Assembly: GCA_963790245.1 (NCBI GenBank)
Contig: CAWBNP010000002.1
Coordinates: 1,240,001-1,304,000, forward strand
Length of the DNA stretch: 64,000 bases
Direction of reading: 5' to 3'
From: JACCVG01 sp963790245
GTDB lineage: Bacteria > Actinomycetota > Thermoleophilia > Solirubrobacterales > Thermoleophilaceae
Shown: positions 17,175 to 27,820 of the stretch, in pieces
Numbering within the stretch: position 1 is the stretch's first letter
How the letters are laid out: each line of letters begins with the position of its first letter
Translations under genes and position numbers: made by a program
The notes under the pieces: generated by a model
Told to the model about the DNA's origin: nothing
The model's input: the letters and a program-made list of their open reading frames with translations, nothing else
Database searches by the model: none

Positions 17175-17669
17175 GTGACGGGCACGCCAGAGATCAGCGA
17201 GTACCGGCGCGCGATCGGGCACTTCGCGACGGGCGTCACGGTCGTCACGAGCGCCGGCGCCGCCGGACCCGTCGGGCTGACCGCCAACGCGGTCTGCTCG
17301 CTGTCGCTGGAGCCGCGGCTGATGATCGTTTGCCTGGACCTCGGGTCCAACACGCTCGCCGCCGTACGTGACTGCCGCCGGCTCGCCGTCAACGTGCTGG
17401 CTCATGAGCAGCAGGAGCTCGCGATCCGGTTCGCCGGCAAGGAAGCCGACGGCGTCAAGTTCACCGACGTCGCCCACCACACCGTCGAGGACGTCCCGGT
17501 CCTCGACGGCGCGGTCGCCTGGTTGACCGGCACCGTCCGCGACCTGCTCCCGGGCGGCGATCACGTGATCGGCGTGGCCGAGGTCAGCGCGGTCGGTGGC
17601 GCGGGCGGTGATCCGCTCGTCTACTACCGCGGCGCCTACCACGGCCTCGGCGACGGGTTGTTGGATTAG
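17175..17669 (+). CDS. Flavin reductase family protein (FMN-binding)
   Basis: A 164-residue flavin reductase-like split-barrel protein. The start 'EYRRAIGHFATGVTVVTS' and the 'GLTANAVCSLSLEPRLMIVCL' segment are the FMN-binding signature of HpaC/ActVB-type reductases, which supply reduced flavin to two-component monooxygenases. 'SNTLAAV' and 'FAGKEADGVKF' follow in the usual order. Only ten bases separate it from the VOC gene, suggesting cotranscription. No partner monooxygenase is adjacent. GTG start. Confidence 0.9.
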   Translation: MTGTPEISEYRRAIGHFATGVTVVTSAGAAGPVGLTANAVCSLSLEPRLMIVCLDLGSNTLAAVRDCRRLAVNVLAHEQQELAIRFAGKEADGVKFTDVAHHTVEDVPVLDGAVAWLTGTVRDLLPGGDHVIGVAEVSAVGGAGGDPLVYYRGAYHGLGDGLLD

Positions 17670-17679
17670 GTTGTCCCCC

Positions 17680-18075
17680 ATGGAAGTCACGGGCGTCGAT
17701 TTCGTTGCGCTGCCGACGGAGGATTTCGAGCGGGCGAGTCACTTCTACGGCGAGGTCCTCGGCCTGGAGCGCTCGATCAAGTGGGGCAAGATGCCGGCCG
17801 GCGAATTCGAGGCAGGCAACCTCACGATCGCGATCATGCAGTCCGACGCCTTCGGGCTCGACTTCAAGCCGCACGGCACCCCGGTCGCGTTGCGCGTCGA
17901 CGACGTCGGAGCCGCGCGCGCAGAGCTCGAAGACAAGGGGGTCGAGTTCCACGCCGACACGATCGACAGCGGCGTCTGCCATATGGCCCACTTCTCCGAC
18001 CCCGACGGCAACGCCCTGATGTTCCACAACCGCTACGCGCCTCGGCCCCAGGAGACCGCCGCCCCCACCCGCTAG
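17680..18075 (+). CDS. VOC family protein (glyoxalase/dioxygenase fold)
   Basis: A 131-residue protein made of two beta-alpha-beta-beta-beta units. The start 'GVDFVALPTEDFERASHFYGEVLGL' and end 'HFSDPDGNALMFHNRY' are typical of VOC proteins; the His/Glu metal-ligand pattern is not fully clear. It could be a lyase, dioxygenase or binding protein. It is co-directional with the flavin reductase, and its last four bases overlap the convergent membrane-protein gene. Confidence 0.88.
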   Translation: MEVTGVDFVALPTEDFERASHFYGEVLGLERSIKWGKMPAGEFEAGNLTIAIMQSDAFGLDFKPHGTPVALRVDDVGAARAELEDKGVEFHADTIDSGVCHMAHFSDPDGNALMFHNRYAPRPQETAAPTR

Positions 18076-18494
18076 GTCGCTATGAAGTAGGCCCTCAGGG
18101 CCAATCCGAGGATTACGAGCGCGCCCGTGGTCATGATCCCCATCTCGCGCAGGACGATCCGGCGGGCCAGCACGATCTGCTCGGAGCGATCGAGCGTCTC
18201 GAGATCGACCTCCTCGGCGACCGCCGTCACACGCAGCGCCTCGGAAACCAGCGTCACGAGCAGCGGCAGCAGTCCGTAGACCAGATGTAGATCGGACGGC
18301 GCCGTCAGCCCGGTCATCACGAGCGCCATCCCGAGCAGCGCCTGGAGGACCACCGCCGCCTGCGCGGAGCGCAGCACGTACCAGAAGATCACGGAGGGCT
18401 CGCGTCGCAGCCAGGCGATCCCGCCGATCGCACCGGCGCCGGCGTTGAGCGCGATCACGGCGATCCCGACCCACATGTGGACCTGGCCCATCAC
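18072..18494 (-). CDS. Small integral membrane protein of unknown function
   Basis: A 140-residue protein with four predicted membrane helices ('VGIAVIALNAGAGAIGGIAWL', 'QAAVVLQALLGMALVMTGL', 'LVYGLLPLLVTLVSEALRV' and a C-terminal helix). The short charged segment between helices 3 and 4 contains 'RSEQIVLARRIVLRE'. No family was recognised. It is divergent from nuoA, with the tandem palindromic repeats in the shared intergenic region. Confidence 0.75.
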   Translation of the reverse strand: MMGQVHMWVGIAVIALNAGAGAIGGIAWLRREPSVIFWYVLRSAQAAVVLQALLGMALVMTGLTAPSDLHLVYGLLPLLVTLVSEALRVTAVAEEVDLETLDRSEQIVLARRIVLREMGIMTTGALVILGLALRAYFIAT

Positions 18495-18508
18495 GGCAGC
18501 GTTTCACA

Positions 18509-18587
18509 CCAAGAGGGTGATTCCGAAACGACAGTCAGAGGAATCACCAAGTAGGTGATTCCAAAAACGACCGTTAGAGGAATCACC
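18509..18587. repeat. Two tandem copies of a ~40-bp palindromic repeat upstream of nuoA
   Basis: Copy 1 (18509-18548) and copy 2 (18547-18587) each begin CCAAG, then carry arms GGTGATTCC / GGAATCACC (9 bp, perfect) around a 15-16 base centre with the shared core AACGAC and AGA. They lie 66 bases before nuoA. A third copy is inside nuoE. They could be hairpins in the nuo leader, a tandem operator, or a small palindromic repeat element. Confidence 0.85.
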
Positions 18588-18653
18588 GCTCCACAAGCGC
18601 CGTTTCGCACTATGTAGCAACGTGTCACAAGCTCGGATATAAGTGCCCCTCAG

Positions 18654-19010
18654 ATGCTCCAGGCCTATCTCCCCGTCCTCGTCTTCGTCGCTTTGGGAGT
18701 TGCGATCGCCAGCGTGTTCGCCGGCGTCAACGCGCTGCTCGGTCCGCGCCGCCCGAACAAGGTCAAGCAGGAGCCGTACGAGTGCGGCCTGCCGTCCGAG
18801 GTCACGAAGAGCTTCCGCTTCGGCCTCAGCTTCTACATGATCGCGATGCTGTTCATCCTGTTCGACATCGAGGTCGTGTTCCTCTACCCGGTAGCCGTCC
18901 AACTCGAGGCGTTCGGCGTCTTCGCGCTCGTCGAGACGGCGATCTTCGTCGCCCTGCTGATGCTCGGCTTCGTCTTCGTGTGGCGTAGGGGCGCGCTCGA
19001 ATGGAGGTGA
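18654..19010 (+). CDS. nuoA: NADH-quinone oxidoreductase subunit A
   Basis: A 118-residue subunit with three membrane helices; part of the membrane arm of complex I near the quinone channel. The diagnostic loop 'KQEPYECGLPS' and the segment 'FYMIAMLFILFDIEVVFLYP' are intact. First gene of the 14-gene nuo operon. Its stop overlaps the start of nuoB by ten bases. The ribosome-binding site is weak, so expression may depend on the repeat-bearing leader just upstream. Confidence 0.97.
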   Translation: MLQAYLPVLVFVALGVAIASVFAGVNALLGPRRPNKVKQEPYECGLPSEVTKSFRFGLSFYMIAMLFILFDIEVVFLYPVAVQLEAFGVFALVETAIFVALLMLGFVFVWRRGALEWR

Positions 19011-19582
19011 AACGCGAGCGGCTGACCTCGAGTCAGCAGCTGCGCGGGATGACCGAGTCAGAGGCCGACCTCGAGGCGGCGGTCGAGGACCGGATGATCT
19101 TCACGACGCTCGAGAAGGCGAAGTCCTGGTCGCGCCGCAATGCCCTCTTCCCGCTCGGCTACGGAACCGCCTGCTGCGCGATCGAGATGATCACGACGGC
19201 CGCCGGACCGCGCGCCGATCTCGCTCGTTTCGGCGCCGAGGTTGTCCGCGCCTCCCCTCGACAGGCCGACATGCTGATCCTCTCCGGCCGCCTGTCGATC
19301 AAGTGGGGCGACGTCGTGCGACGCCTCTATGACCAGATGCTCGAACCCAAGTGGGTGATCGCGATGGGCGCCTGCGCATCGAGCGCCGGGATGTTCAACA
19401 ACTACGCGCTGATCGCCGGGGCTGACAAGGTCCTCCCGGTCGATGTCTACGTCCCGGGTTGCCCTCCGCGTCCCGAGGCACTGATCTACGGCATCAACAA
19501 GCTGCAGGCGAAGATCGCCGGCGACCCGGCGCTCGGCTGGCGCGAGCGATACGGGGCGGAGGGGACCGAGGAGCGTGCCTGA
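19001..19582 (+). CDS. nuoB: NADH-quinone oxidoreductase subunit B
   Basis: A 193-residue subunit carrying the terminal [4Fe-4S] cluster N2, which passes electrons to quinone. Cluster ligands are visible in 'YGTACCAIEM', 'GACASSAGMF' and 'VPGCPPRPE'. The N-terminal 40 residues precede the conserved core 'LEKAKSWSRRNALFPL'. It overlaps nuoA at its start and nuoC at its end (GTG 19575). Confidence 0.97.
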   Translation: MEVKRERLTSSQQLRGMTESEADLEAAVEDRMIFTTLEKAKSWSRRNALFPLGYGTACCAIEMITTAAGPRADLARFGAEVVRASPRQADMLILSGRLSIKWGDVVRRLYDQMLEPKWVIAMGACASSAGMFNNYALIAGADKVLPVDVYVPGCPPRPEALIYGINKLQAKIAGDPALGWRERYGAEGTEERA

Positions 19583-20012
19583 GCTGCGCTCGACGCTCGA
19601 GCTGGCGCCGGGCGAGGTCCACGAGACGGTCGCCGGCCTGCGACCCGACTGGGACATGCTGCTCAGCGTCCACGGGTGCGACTACCTGCCCGAGGAGCCG
19701 CGGCTCGGCGTCCACTACGAGTTGATCTCGATGACACGGCTGGAACGGCTGCATCTCAAGACGCGGCTCACGATCGAGCAGGCCGAGGCCGGTGAGCTGC
19801 ACTCGGTCGTCGATCTCTACCCGTCCGCCAATGCCCACGAGCGCGAGGTATTCGACTTCTTCGGTGTCCGCTTTACCGGCCACCCCGACCTCAAGCGGAT
19901 CCTGATGCCGGATGACTACGTCGGTCACCCGCAGCGCCGCGACTTCCCGATCGGCGGCGAACCGGTCCTGTTCACCTTCAACGAGCACGAGACGCCGCGG
20001 TGGTACGAGTGA
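19575..20012 (+). CDS. nuoC: NADH-quinone oxidoreductase subunit C
   Basis: A 145-residue, separate (not NuoCD-fused) 30-kDa-type subunit of the peripheral arm. Conserved: 'DWDMLLSVHGCDYLP', 'HSVVDLYPSANAHEREVFDFFGV' and the end 'DDYVGHPQRRDFPIGG'. It holds no cofactor and stabilises NuoD. GTG start inside nuoB; its stop overlaps the probable nuoD start. Confidence 0.96.
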   Translation: MPELRSTLELAPGEVHETVAGLRPDWDMLLSVHGCDYLPEEPRLGVHYELISMTRLERLHLKTRLTIEQAEAGELHSVVDLYPSANAHEREVFDFFGVRFTGHPDLKRILMPDDYVGHPQRRDFPIGGEPVLFTFNEHETPRWYE

Positions 20013-21196
20013 GCGCGACCGCCGACACACACGACGAGCTGCTGACGCTCAACATCGGCCCGCAGCACCCGGCCACCCACGGCGTACTCCGACTCAAGTG
20101 CACGCTCGCCGGCGAGGTCGTCGTCGACGTCGAGCCGATCGTCGGATACGTCCACACCGGCATCGAGAAGAGCTGCGAGGACCACCAGTACTGGAAGGTC
20201 GTCACGTTCGTCGAGCGGATGGACTACCTCTCCTACTACTTCAACGCGCTCGCCTACTGCATGTCGGTCGAGCAGCTGCTCGGCGAGGAGGTCCCACGGC
20301 GCGCCCAGTACCTGCGGGTCGCCCACCTCGAGCTCAACCGGATCGCGAGCCACCTGTTCTGGCTGGGCACCTCGATCCTCGACATCGGAGCGATGAGCCC
20401 GGTCTTCTACGCGCTGCGCGAGCGCGACGAGGTGCTCGACCTGTTCGAGATGTCCGGTGGGCAGCGGCTGCACCCGCGCTACTTCCAGGTCGGTGGCGTG
20501 ATCGAGGACATCCCGCCCGGTTGGGAAGCCAAGGTGCGCAAGTTCCTGATCGAGATGTCAACGCGAATCGACCAGTACGAGGACCTGCTCGACCGCAACG
20601 AGATCCTGCTTCAGCGGCTCAAGAACGTCGGCGTCGTCTCCGAAAAGCGACTGCTCGAGCTCGGCATCACCGGCCCGCTGCTGCGCGCCAGCGGCAACCC
20701 ATGGGACCTGCGCAAGGCGATGCCCTACTGCTCCTATGACGAGTTCGACTTCCGGATCCCGGTCGGCACGACGGGGGACAACTACGACCGCTACCGCGTC
20801 CGGATGGCCGAGATGCGCGAGTCGCTGAAGATCGTCGAGCAGGCGCTCGACGGCCTGCCCGAGGGGCCATACATCACGACCAACCGCAAGATCGCGCTGC
20901 CGCCGCGCAACGAGCTCGCGACTTCGATGGAGTCGCTGATCCACCATTTCAAGCTGGTGACCGAGGGTTTCCGGGTGCCGGCCGGCGAAGCGTATGTCGC
21001 GATCGAATCGCCGCGCGGCGAGATGGGCTGCTTCGTGCTCGCCGACGGCTCGGCCAAGCCCGCCCGCGTCCATATGCGAGACCCCTCCTTCAACAACCTG
21101 CAGATGGTCCCGGACATGTGTCGCGGCTCCTACATCGCCGACCTGATCGCGAGCGTCGCCTGCCTTGACCCGATCCTCGGCGGAGTGGACCGCTAA
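20009..21196 (+). CDS. nuoD: NADH-quinone oxidoreductase subunit D
   Basis: The 49-kDa subunit, about 395 residues, forming the quinone pocket with NuoB. Signatures: 'IGPQHPATHGVLR', 'GYVHTGIEKSCED', 'ERMDYLSYYFN' and the C-terminal 'DPILGGVDR'. GTG 20009 overlaps the nuoC stop (GTGA) and has GGTGG before it; GTG 20000 is an alternative in the same frame. Confidence 0.96.
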   Translation: MSATADTHDELLTLNIGPQHPATHGVLRLKCTLAGEVVVDVEPIVGYVHTGIEKSCEDHQYWKVVTFVERMDYLSYYFNALAYCMSVEQLLGEEVPRRAQYLRVAHLELNRIASHLFWLGTSILDIGAMSPVFYALRERDEVLDLFEMSGGQRLHPRYFQVGGVIEDIPPGWEAKVRKFLIEMSTRIDQYEDLLDRNEILLQRLKNVGVVSEKRLLELGITGPLLRASGNPWDLRKAMPYCSYDEFDFRIPVGTTGDNYDRYRVRMAEMRESLKIVEQALDGLPEGPYITTNRKIALPPRNELATSMESLIHHFKLVTEGFRVPAGEAYVAIESPRGEMGCFVLADGSAKPARVHMRDPSFNNLQMVPDMCRGSYIADLIASVACLDPILGGVDR

Positions 21197-21200
21197 AGAC

Positions 21201-21922
21201 ATGGGCGGAGCGCGACCACACGAGAGCGGCGGACAGGGACGGCCGACCTCGGCGACCCCCGACCGCGAGGAAGCGCGCCCGGCGTTCGCCAAGGGCTGGG
21301 ATGAACCGGCCGACCTCACCAAGCCGCCCGCTCCGGTCCCCGAGCCCGCCGACGTCCAGGTGCCGGCCGAGCTGCGCGCCGAGATCGAGGCGCACATGGC
21401 CCGCTACCCCGACATCCACTCGGCCACCCTGCCGGCGCTGTTCGCCGCCCAGCGCGTCCACGGCTGGTGCTCGCCGGAGGCGCTCGAGCAGGTCGCCGTG
21501 GTGATGGGCGTGACGCCCGCCTACCTCGAGTCGATCACGACCTTCTACGACATGTACCGCAATGAGCCGGTCGGCTCGAGCTACGTCTATGTCTGCACGG
21601 GCGTCGCGTGCAGCCTGCGCCGTGCGCGAACCGTTTACAAGGCGATCGCCGCCGCCGGCGCTGATCTCGACGACGTCGAGATCCGTGAGTTCGAGTGCCT
21701 CGGCGCCTGCGACATGGCGCCGATGGCCTCGATCGACGGTCGCTACGTCGGCCCGCTCGGCACCGAGGACGCCACCGAGATCGTCGACGCGATCCGCGCC
21801 GGCCGCCAAGTACGTGATTCCGAGAACGACGGACAGAGGAATCACGAGGTGCTGCCCGGGCGCGGACTCGAGGGCATGCCCGAGGCCGCGGCGGGCCGCT
21901 GGTCCGGAGGCGACCCGATCCC

Positions 21923-21926
<4 letters not shown>
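21201..21926 (+). CDS. nuoE: NADH-quinone oxidoreductase subunit E, with repeat-derived tail
   Basis: The 24-kDa subunit carrying the [2Fe-2S] cluster N1a. Thioredoxin-like core from about residue 50 to 210; ligands in 'CTGVAC' and 'CLGACDMAP'. At 241 residues it is longer than the usual ~160-180: there is a charged 45-residue N-terminal extension and a C-terminal tail. The tail begins at the palindromic repeat (21806-21846), which reads through in frame as 'QVRDSENDGQRNHE', and ends in a Gly/Pro-rich segment. The core is intact, so function is probably unaffected. Confidence 0.95.
21806..21846. repeat. Third copy of the palindromic repeat, inside nuoE
   Basis: 41 bases beginning CCAAGTA with arms CGTGATTCC / GGAATCACG. 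Compared with the two copies before nuoA, the outermost base pair is changed from G-C to C-G on both sides, so the 9-bp stem is kept. The copy is translated in frame in the C-terminal tail of NuoE. Confidence 0.85.
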
Positions 21927-23217
<1,291 letters not shown>

Positions 23218-23221
<4 letters not shown>

Positions 23222-25710
23222 GGCCCACGCCGCGCAGCGTCACCTTCGAGGTCGACGGCCGCCAGGTGACCGCGCCGGCCGGCGCGATGCTCGTCGACGG
23301 TGCGAAACTCGGCGACGTCGAGATCCCCTACTTCTGTTACGAGCCCAAGCTCGGCAAGCCGGTCGGCGCCTGCCGGATGTGCCTGGTCGAGGTCGAGGGG
23401 ATCCCGAAGCTCCAGACCGCGTGCTCGACCCCGGTCCAGGACGGAATGGTGGTGCGCACCGAGACCGACCGCGTCAAGGCGGCACAGAACGCCGTCGTCG
23501 AGTTCCTGCTCGTCAACCACCCGCTCGACTGCCCGGTCTGCGACAAGGGCGGCGAGTGCCCGCTGCAGGACATCGCCTACGGCTGGGGACCCGGCAACTC
23601 GCGCTTCATCGAGCCCAAGCGCCACTTCAAGAAGCCGCTCGAGCTGAGCCCGCTGGTCGCGATCGATCGCGAGCGCTGCATCCTCTGCTACCGCTGCGTC
23701 CGCTTTTCGCAGGAGATCTCCGAGGACTACCAGCTGGTGTTCCTCGAGCGCGGTGATCACAGCTTTGTCGGCACCCACGATGCCCACCCCTACGTCGCGC
23801 CGTTCAGCGGCAACATCATCGAGCTCTGCCCGGTCGGCGCGCTGACCTCGACCGCCTACCGGTTCCGCGCGCGGCCATGGGACATCGAGGGCGCCGGGAC
23901 GGTCTGCACCCTCTGCCCGAGCCAGTGCAACGTCGAGCTGACCGTCCGCGACGACGCGCGCATCCTGCGTGTCCTGGCTCGTGACCACGGCCACGGCAAC
24001 ACCGAGGTCGACGACGGCTGGCTCTGTGACAAGGGCCGCTTCGGCTACGAGGCCTTCCACTCCGAGGATCGGCTGACCGCCCCGCTCGTCCGCGACGGGG
24101 GCTCGCTGCGCGAGGTCTCCTGGGAGGTCGCGCTCGACAAGGCAGCGGGCGGTTTGAAGAAGGCCGGCGCCGCGAGCGCCGCGCTGGCCGGTGGCGAAGC
24201 GACCAACGAGGAGGGCTTCCTGCTCCAGCAGCTGGTGCGCGAGACGCTCGGTTCGCCGCACGTCGAGTCCCACCCGAGCGGGGCGCTCGACCCCGCGGCG
24301 ACCCGCGCGCTCAGCCATCCCGAGCTCGCCGCGCGCGTCTCCGACATCGACTACGCGGGCGTCGTGATCGTGCTCGGCACGGAGCTCGTCGATGAGTCGC
24401 CGATCCTCGACCTGCGGGTCCGCAAGACGGTCCGCCGCTCCGGCACCGCGCTGGTCGTCGTATCGAGCCGGCCGAACTCGCTCGAACCGAACGCCGACGC
24501 CGTGCTGCGCTACGCCCCCGGCGCCGAGGAGGCGGTGACCCTCGCGCTGGCCTCCGCGCTGCACGAGGGCGTCCGAGCCGACCGCGATCTCGACGAGCTC
24601 GCGCGGCTCGCCGGCGTCGAGGCCGACGCCCTGCGCGCCGCCGCCGCGGCGGTCCGCGGCAAGGGCCAACCGGTCGTGCTCTGGGGTGAGCGAGTCACCC
24701 ACGGCGCCCGGGCGGCCAACGGCCAGCACGCGCTGCTCGGCCTCGCGCGCGCGCTCGACCTCGACAAGATCGAGGACGCCGGCCTGCTCGAGGTACCGAG
24801 CGCCACCAACGGCCGCGGCCTGCGCGAGGTCGGTTGCTCTCCGGCGCTCGCCCCCGGCCTGACCGATCCGGCGGATACCGGCCACAACGCCGAGGGCATC
24901 GCGGCTGCGCTCGCTGCCGGCGATCTCTCCGCCCTGATCCTGCTGCAGGCCGATCCGCTCACGACACACCCCGACCGCGGCGGCTGGCTCGCCGCACTGG
25001 ACGGTGCCGGGCTCGTGATCGCATTCGCCGACTTCCTCGACGAGGGGCTCGCCGAGCACGCCGATGTCGTCTTCCCCGCCGAGGTCTACGCCGAGAAGGA
25101 GGGCACGGTCACCCACCCCGACGGCCGCCTCCAGCGTGTCCGCCAGGCGGTCAAGCGCCCGGGCGAGGTCCGCTCCCAGGCGCTCGTGCTCGCCGAACTG
25201 GCCGCGCGGATCGAGGGTCGCCGCAACGACGTGCTCTCGACCACGATGGTGACCGCCGCGATCGCCGACGCGGTCGGGATCTACGCCGGATTGACGCTCG
25301 CCGAGATCGGCGGCCAGGGCGTCCGCTGGCAGGACCGCAACGCCGGCGCGCTGCCGGACGCGGGCCTTGAGCCAGTCGTCCCCGAGACCCCGCCGAGCCG
25401 GCCCGATGGTCTCGCGCTCGGCACCGTGCGCTCGCTCTGGACCGGCCGCGAGACCCTCCACGCGCCGGCGCTGCGCTTCCTCGCGGCAGGCCAACGGGCC
25501 GAGCTCTCGGTCGCCGACGGCGAGCGACTCGGCGTCCGCTCCGGCGACGAGGTCGAGGTCGGGATCAACGGGACCCGCGTCCGCGCGACCGTCGCGCTGC
25601 GCTCGGGTGTGCGCCCGGGGGCCGTGTTCCTGATCGAGGGGACCGAGGAGCACAACGCGAACCTCTTGACCAACGGCGCGCCCCGCGTCGTCGAGGTGCA
25701 CAAGGTATGA
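23218..25710 (+). CDS. nuoG: NADH-quinone oxidoreductase subunit G
   Basis: An 830-residue, 75-kDa-type subunit. Order of clusters: [2Fe-2S] N1b ('CYEPKLGKPVGACRMC', later Cys in 'ACSTP'), His-coordinated [4Fe-4S] N5 ('HPLDCPVCDKGGECPLQD'), N4 ('CILCYRC' and 'CPVGAL'), and the off-path N7 ligands 'CTLCPSQC' with 'LCDKGRF'. A molybdopterin-oxidoreductase-like domain follows, without molybdopterin expected. GTG 23218 overlaps the nuoF stop and starts just before the ferredoxin fold. N7 is retained, as in E. coli and Thermus enzymes. Confidence 0.96.
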
Positions 25711-26723
25711 CGGCCGCCAACTTGCTCTCCCAGGCCACCCCCGCCCCTGCGCCGGTCCTGATCCAGATCGGGATCTCGCTCCTGATCTTCACCGTCGTGA
25801 TGGTGATCGTCCCGCTGCTGACGGTCTTCGAGCGCAAGCTGCTCGGCCGCTTCCAGTCGCGCTATGGCCCCAACCGGGTCGGTCCGTTCGGCCTGATGCA
25901 GCCGCTCGCAGACGTCGGCAAGCTCGTCTTCAAGGAGCACTCGGTCCCGTCGACCGCCGTCCCGTGGCTGATGCGGATCGCCCCGATGATCGCCGTCATC
26001 GCGGCGCTCGGGACGGTCGCGATTATCCCCTTCGGGCCGGTCGGCGCCTGGGGCGACTTCGGCCTCTACGGGATCGACGTCTCGATCGGTCTGCTCTATT
26101 TCTTCGCCTTCGGCTCGTTCGCCTTCTACGCGCTGCTGCTCGGCGGCTGGGCGTCGGGGTCCAAGTACTCGTTCCTGGGGGCGATGCGCTCGGCTGCCCA
26201 GCTGATTTCCTACGAGGTCGCGATCGGCCTCTCGCTGCTCGGCGTGGTGATGACCGCGGGCTCGATGTCGCTCGTCGACATCGTTGAGGCGCAGTCGGGG
26301 ATGTGGTTCGTCGTCCCCCAGTTCGTCGGCTTCCTGATCTTCCTGATCGCCGGCTTCGCCGAGACCGCTCGCGCGCCGTTCGATCTTCCCGAAGCCGACG
26401 CCGAGATCGTCGCGGGCTACAACACCGAGTACGGCGGGATGGGCTTCGGCTCCTACTTCCTCGCCGAGTACATCGAGGTGCTCGTGATCTCGATCGTCGC
26501 GGTGACGATCTTCTTCGGCGGCTGGCACGGACCGGGGCCCGAGTGGCTGGCGCCGATCTGGGTGCTCCTCAAGGCGTTCTTCTTCGTCTTCCTGTTCGTC
26601 TGGGTCCGGGCGACCCTCCCCCGATTGCGGTATGACCAGCTGATGTCCTTCGGCTGGAAGATCCTGCTGCCGCTCGCGACGCTCAACGTGATGGTCACCG
26701 CGGTCGTGGTGGTGCTGACATGA
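25707..26723 (+). CDS. nuoH: NADH-quinone oxidoreductase subunit H
   Basis: A 338-residue membrane subunit with eight or nine helices, linking the quinone site to the proton-pumping arm. Signatures: 'ERKLLGRFQSRYGPNRVGPFG', 'PFDLPEADAEIVAGYNTEY' and 'WVRATLPRLRYDQLM'. It overlaps nuoG and nuoI by four bases each. Confidence 0.97.
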   Translation: MTAANLLSQATPAPAPVLIQIGISLLIFTVVMVIVPLLTVFERKLLGRFQSRYGPNRVGPFGLMQPLADVGKLVFKEHSVPSTAVPWLMRIAPMIAVIAALGTVAIIPFGPVGAWGDFGLYGIDVSIGLLYFFAFGSFAFYALLLGGWASGSKYSFLGAMRSAAQLISYEVAIGLSLLGVVMTAGSMSLVDIVEAQSGMWFVVPQFVGFLIFLIAGFAETARAPFDLPEADAEIVAGYNTEYGGMGFGSYFLAEYIEVLVISIVAVTIFFGGWHGPGPEWLAPIWVLLKAFFFVFLFVWVRATLPRLRYDQLMSFGWKILLPLATLNVMVTAVVVVLT

Positions 26724-27283
26724 GCACCGAGCAGAGCACTGGAACGCCGATCAAGTGGCCCCCGGACGACGACGTGATCGTCGTCCAGCGCGGCCCGGAA
26801 CCCGGCGGCTGGGGCGGCGCCTGGCGGGCGTTCGCATCTACCTTCCGTGGGCTCGCCAACACGATGGCGCGACTGCGCCAGGGCCCGGTGACAGTCCAGT
26901 ACCCCGAGGAGAAGACGGCCGTCTACCCGCGCTTCCGCGGCCGCCACAAGCTCCACGTCTTCGAGGACACGGGCCTCGAGAAGTGCGTCGGCTGCTCGCT
27001 CTGCGCGGCGGCTTGCCCGGCTAAGTGCATACGTGTAGTGGCGGCCGAGAACACGCCCGAGAACCAGGTCTCGGCCGGCGAGCGCTACGCCGCGACCTAT
27101 GAGATCAACATGTCGCGCTGCATCTTCTGCGGCTACTGCGAGATCGCCTGCCCGTTTGACGCGATCACGATGGGCAACGACTACGAGCTCGCCGACTACG
27201 AGCGCTCCGACCTGATCTTCACCAAGGAGATGCTGCTCGCCGATTCTCTCGAGCGCGCTCCGCTGAGGCGCGAGGGCGAGTAG
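26720..27283 (+). CDS. nuoI: NADH-quinone oxidoreductase subunit I
   Basis: A 187-residue, 23-kDa-type subunit with two [4Fe-4S] clusters (N6a, N6b). The ferredoxin motifs are 'CVGCSLCAAACPAKC' and 'CIFCGYCEIACPFDA', both complete. The 80-residue N-terminal part is longer than in E. coli NuoI and begins with a proline-rich acidic stretch. ATG overlaps the nuoH stop. Confidence 0.97.
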   Translation: MSTEQSTGTPIKWPPDDDVIVVQRGPEPGGWGGAWRAFASTFRGLANTMARLRQGPVTVQYPEEKTAVYPRFRGRHKLHVFEDTGLEKCVGCSLCAAACPAKCIRVVAAENTPENQVSAGERYAATYEINMSRCIFCGYCEIACPFDAITMGNDYELADYERSDLIFTKEMLLADSLERAPLRREGE

Positions 27284-27289
27284 ACCGCG

Positions 27290-27820
27290 ATGGCTGAAGT
27301 GCTGTTCTTCCTCGCCGCCGCGCTCGCGATCGGGACCGCCCTGGCGATCGTGCTCGTCCAGAACCCCTTCTACAGCGTGCTGGCGCTGATCCTCAACCTG
27401 ATCGCGCTCGCGATCCTGTTCCTGCTGCTGAACGCCGAGTTCCTGGCCGCCGCGCAGGTCGTCGTCTACGCCGGCGCGGTGATGGTCCTCTACGTGTTCG
27501 TGACCGCCTATGTCGGCGGCTCGGACCAGCCTTACATCCCCGAGCGGGGGCTGCTGCGCACGATCGCTCCGTTCTTCGCCGCCGCGATCTTCATCGAGCT
27601 GTCGATCGCGATCGTCGGCTCCGGCTTGACGATGCTCGATTCCTCCGGCGCCGAGATCACCGCCGGATTCGGCTCGCCCGCGCAGATCGGCGAGCTGCTG
27701 CTCTCCCGCTTCCTGGTTCCGTTCGAAGCGGCCTCATACCTGTTGCTGATCACGGCCGTCGGCGCGATCGTGATCGCCCAGCGGCGGCGCGGTCTCGACG
27801 ACGCGGAGCTCGAGCAGTGA
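27290..27820 (+). CDS. nuoJ: NADH-quinone oxidoreductase subunit J
   Basis: A 176-residue membrane subunit with five helices. Family features: 'NPFYSVLALILNLIALAILFLLLNAEFLAA' (given in part), 'QVVVYAGAVMVLYVFV' with the pi-bulge helix important for coupling, and a C-terminal helix before 'AQRRRGL'. Six bases after nuoI; its stop overlaps the nuoK start. Confidence 0.95.
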   Translation: MAEVLFFLAAALAIGTALAIVLVQNPFYSVLALILNLIALAILFLLLNAEFLAAAQVVVYAGAVMVLYVFVTAYVGGSDQPYIPERGLLRTIAPFFAAAIFIELSIAIVGSGLTMLDSSGAEITAGFGSPAQIGELLLSRFLVPFEAASYLLLITAVGAIVIAQRRRGLDDAELEQ

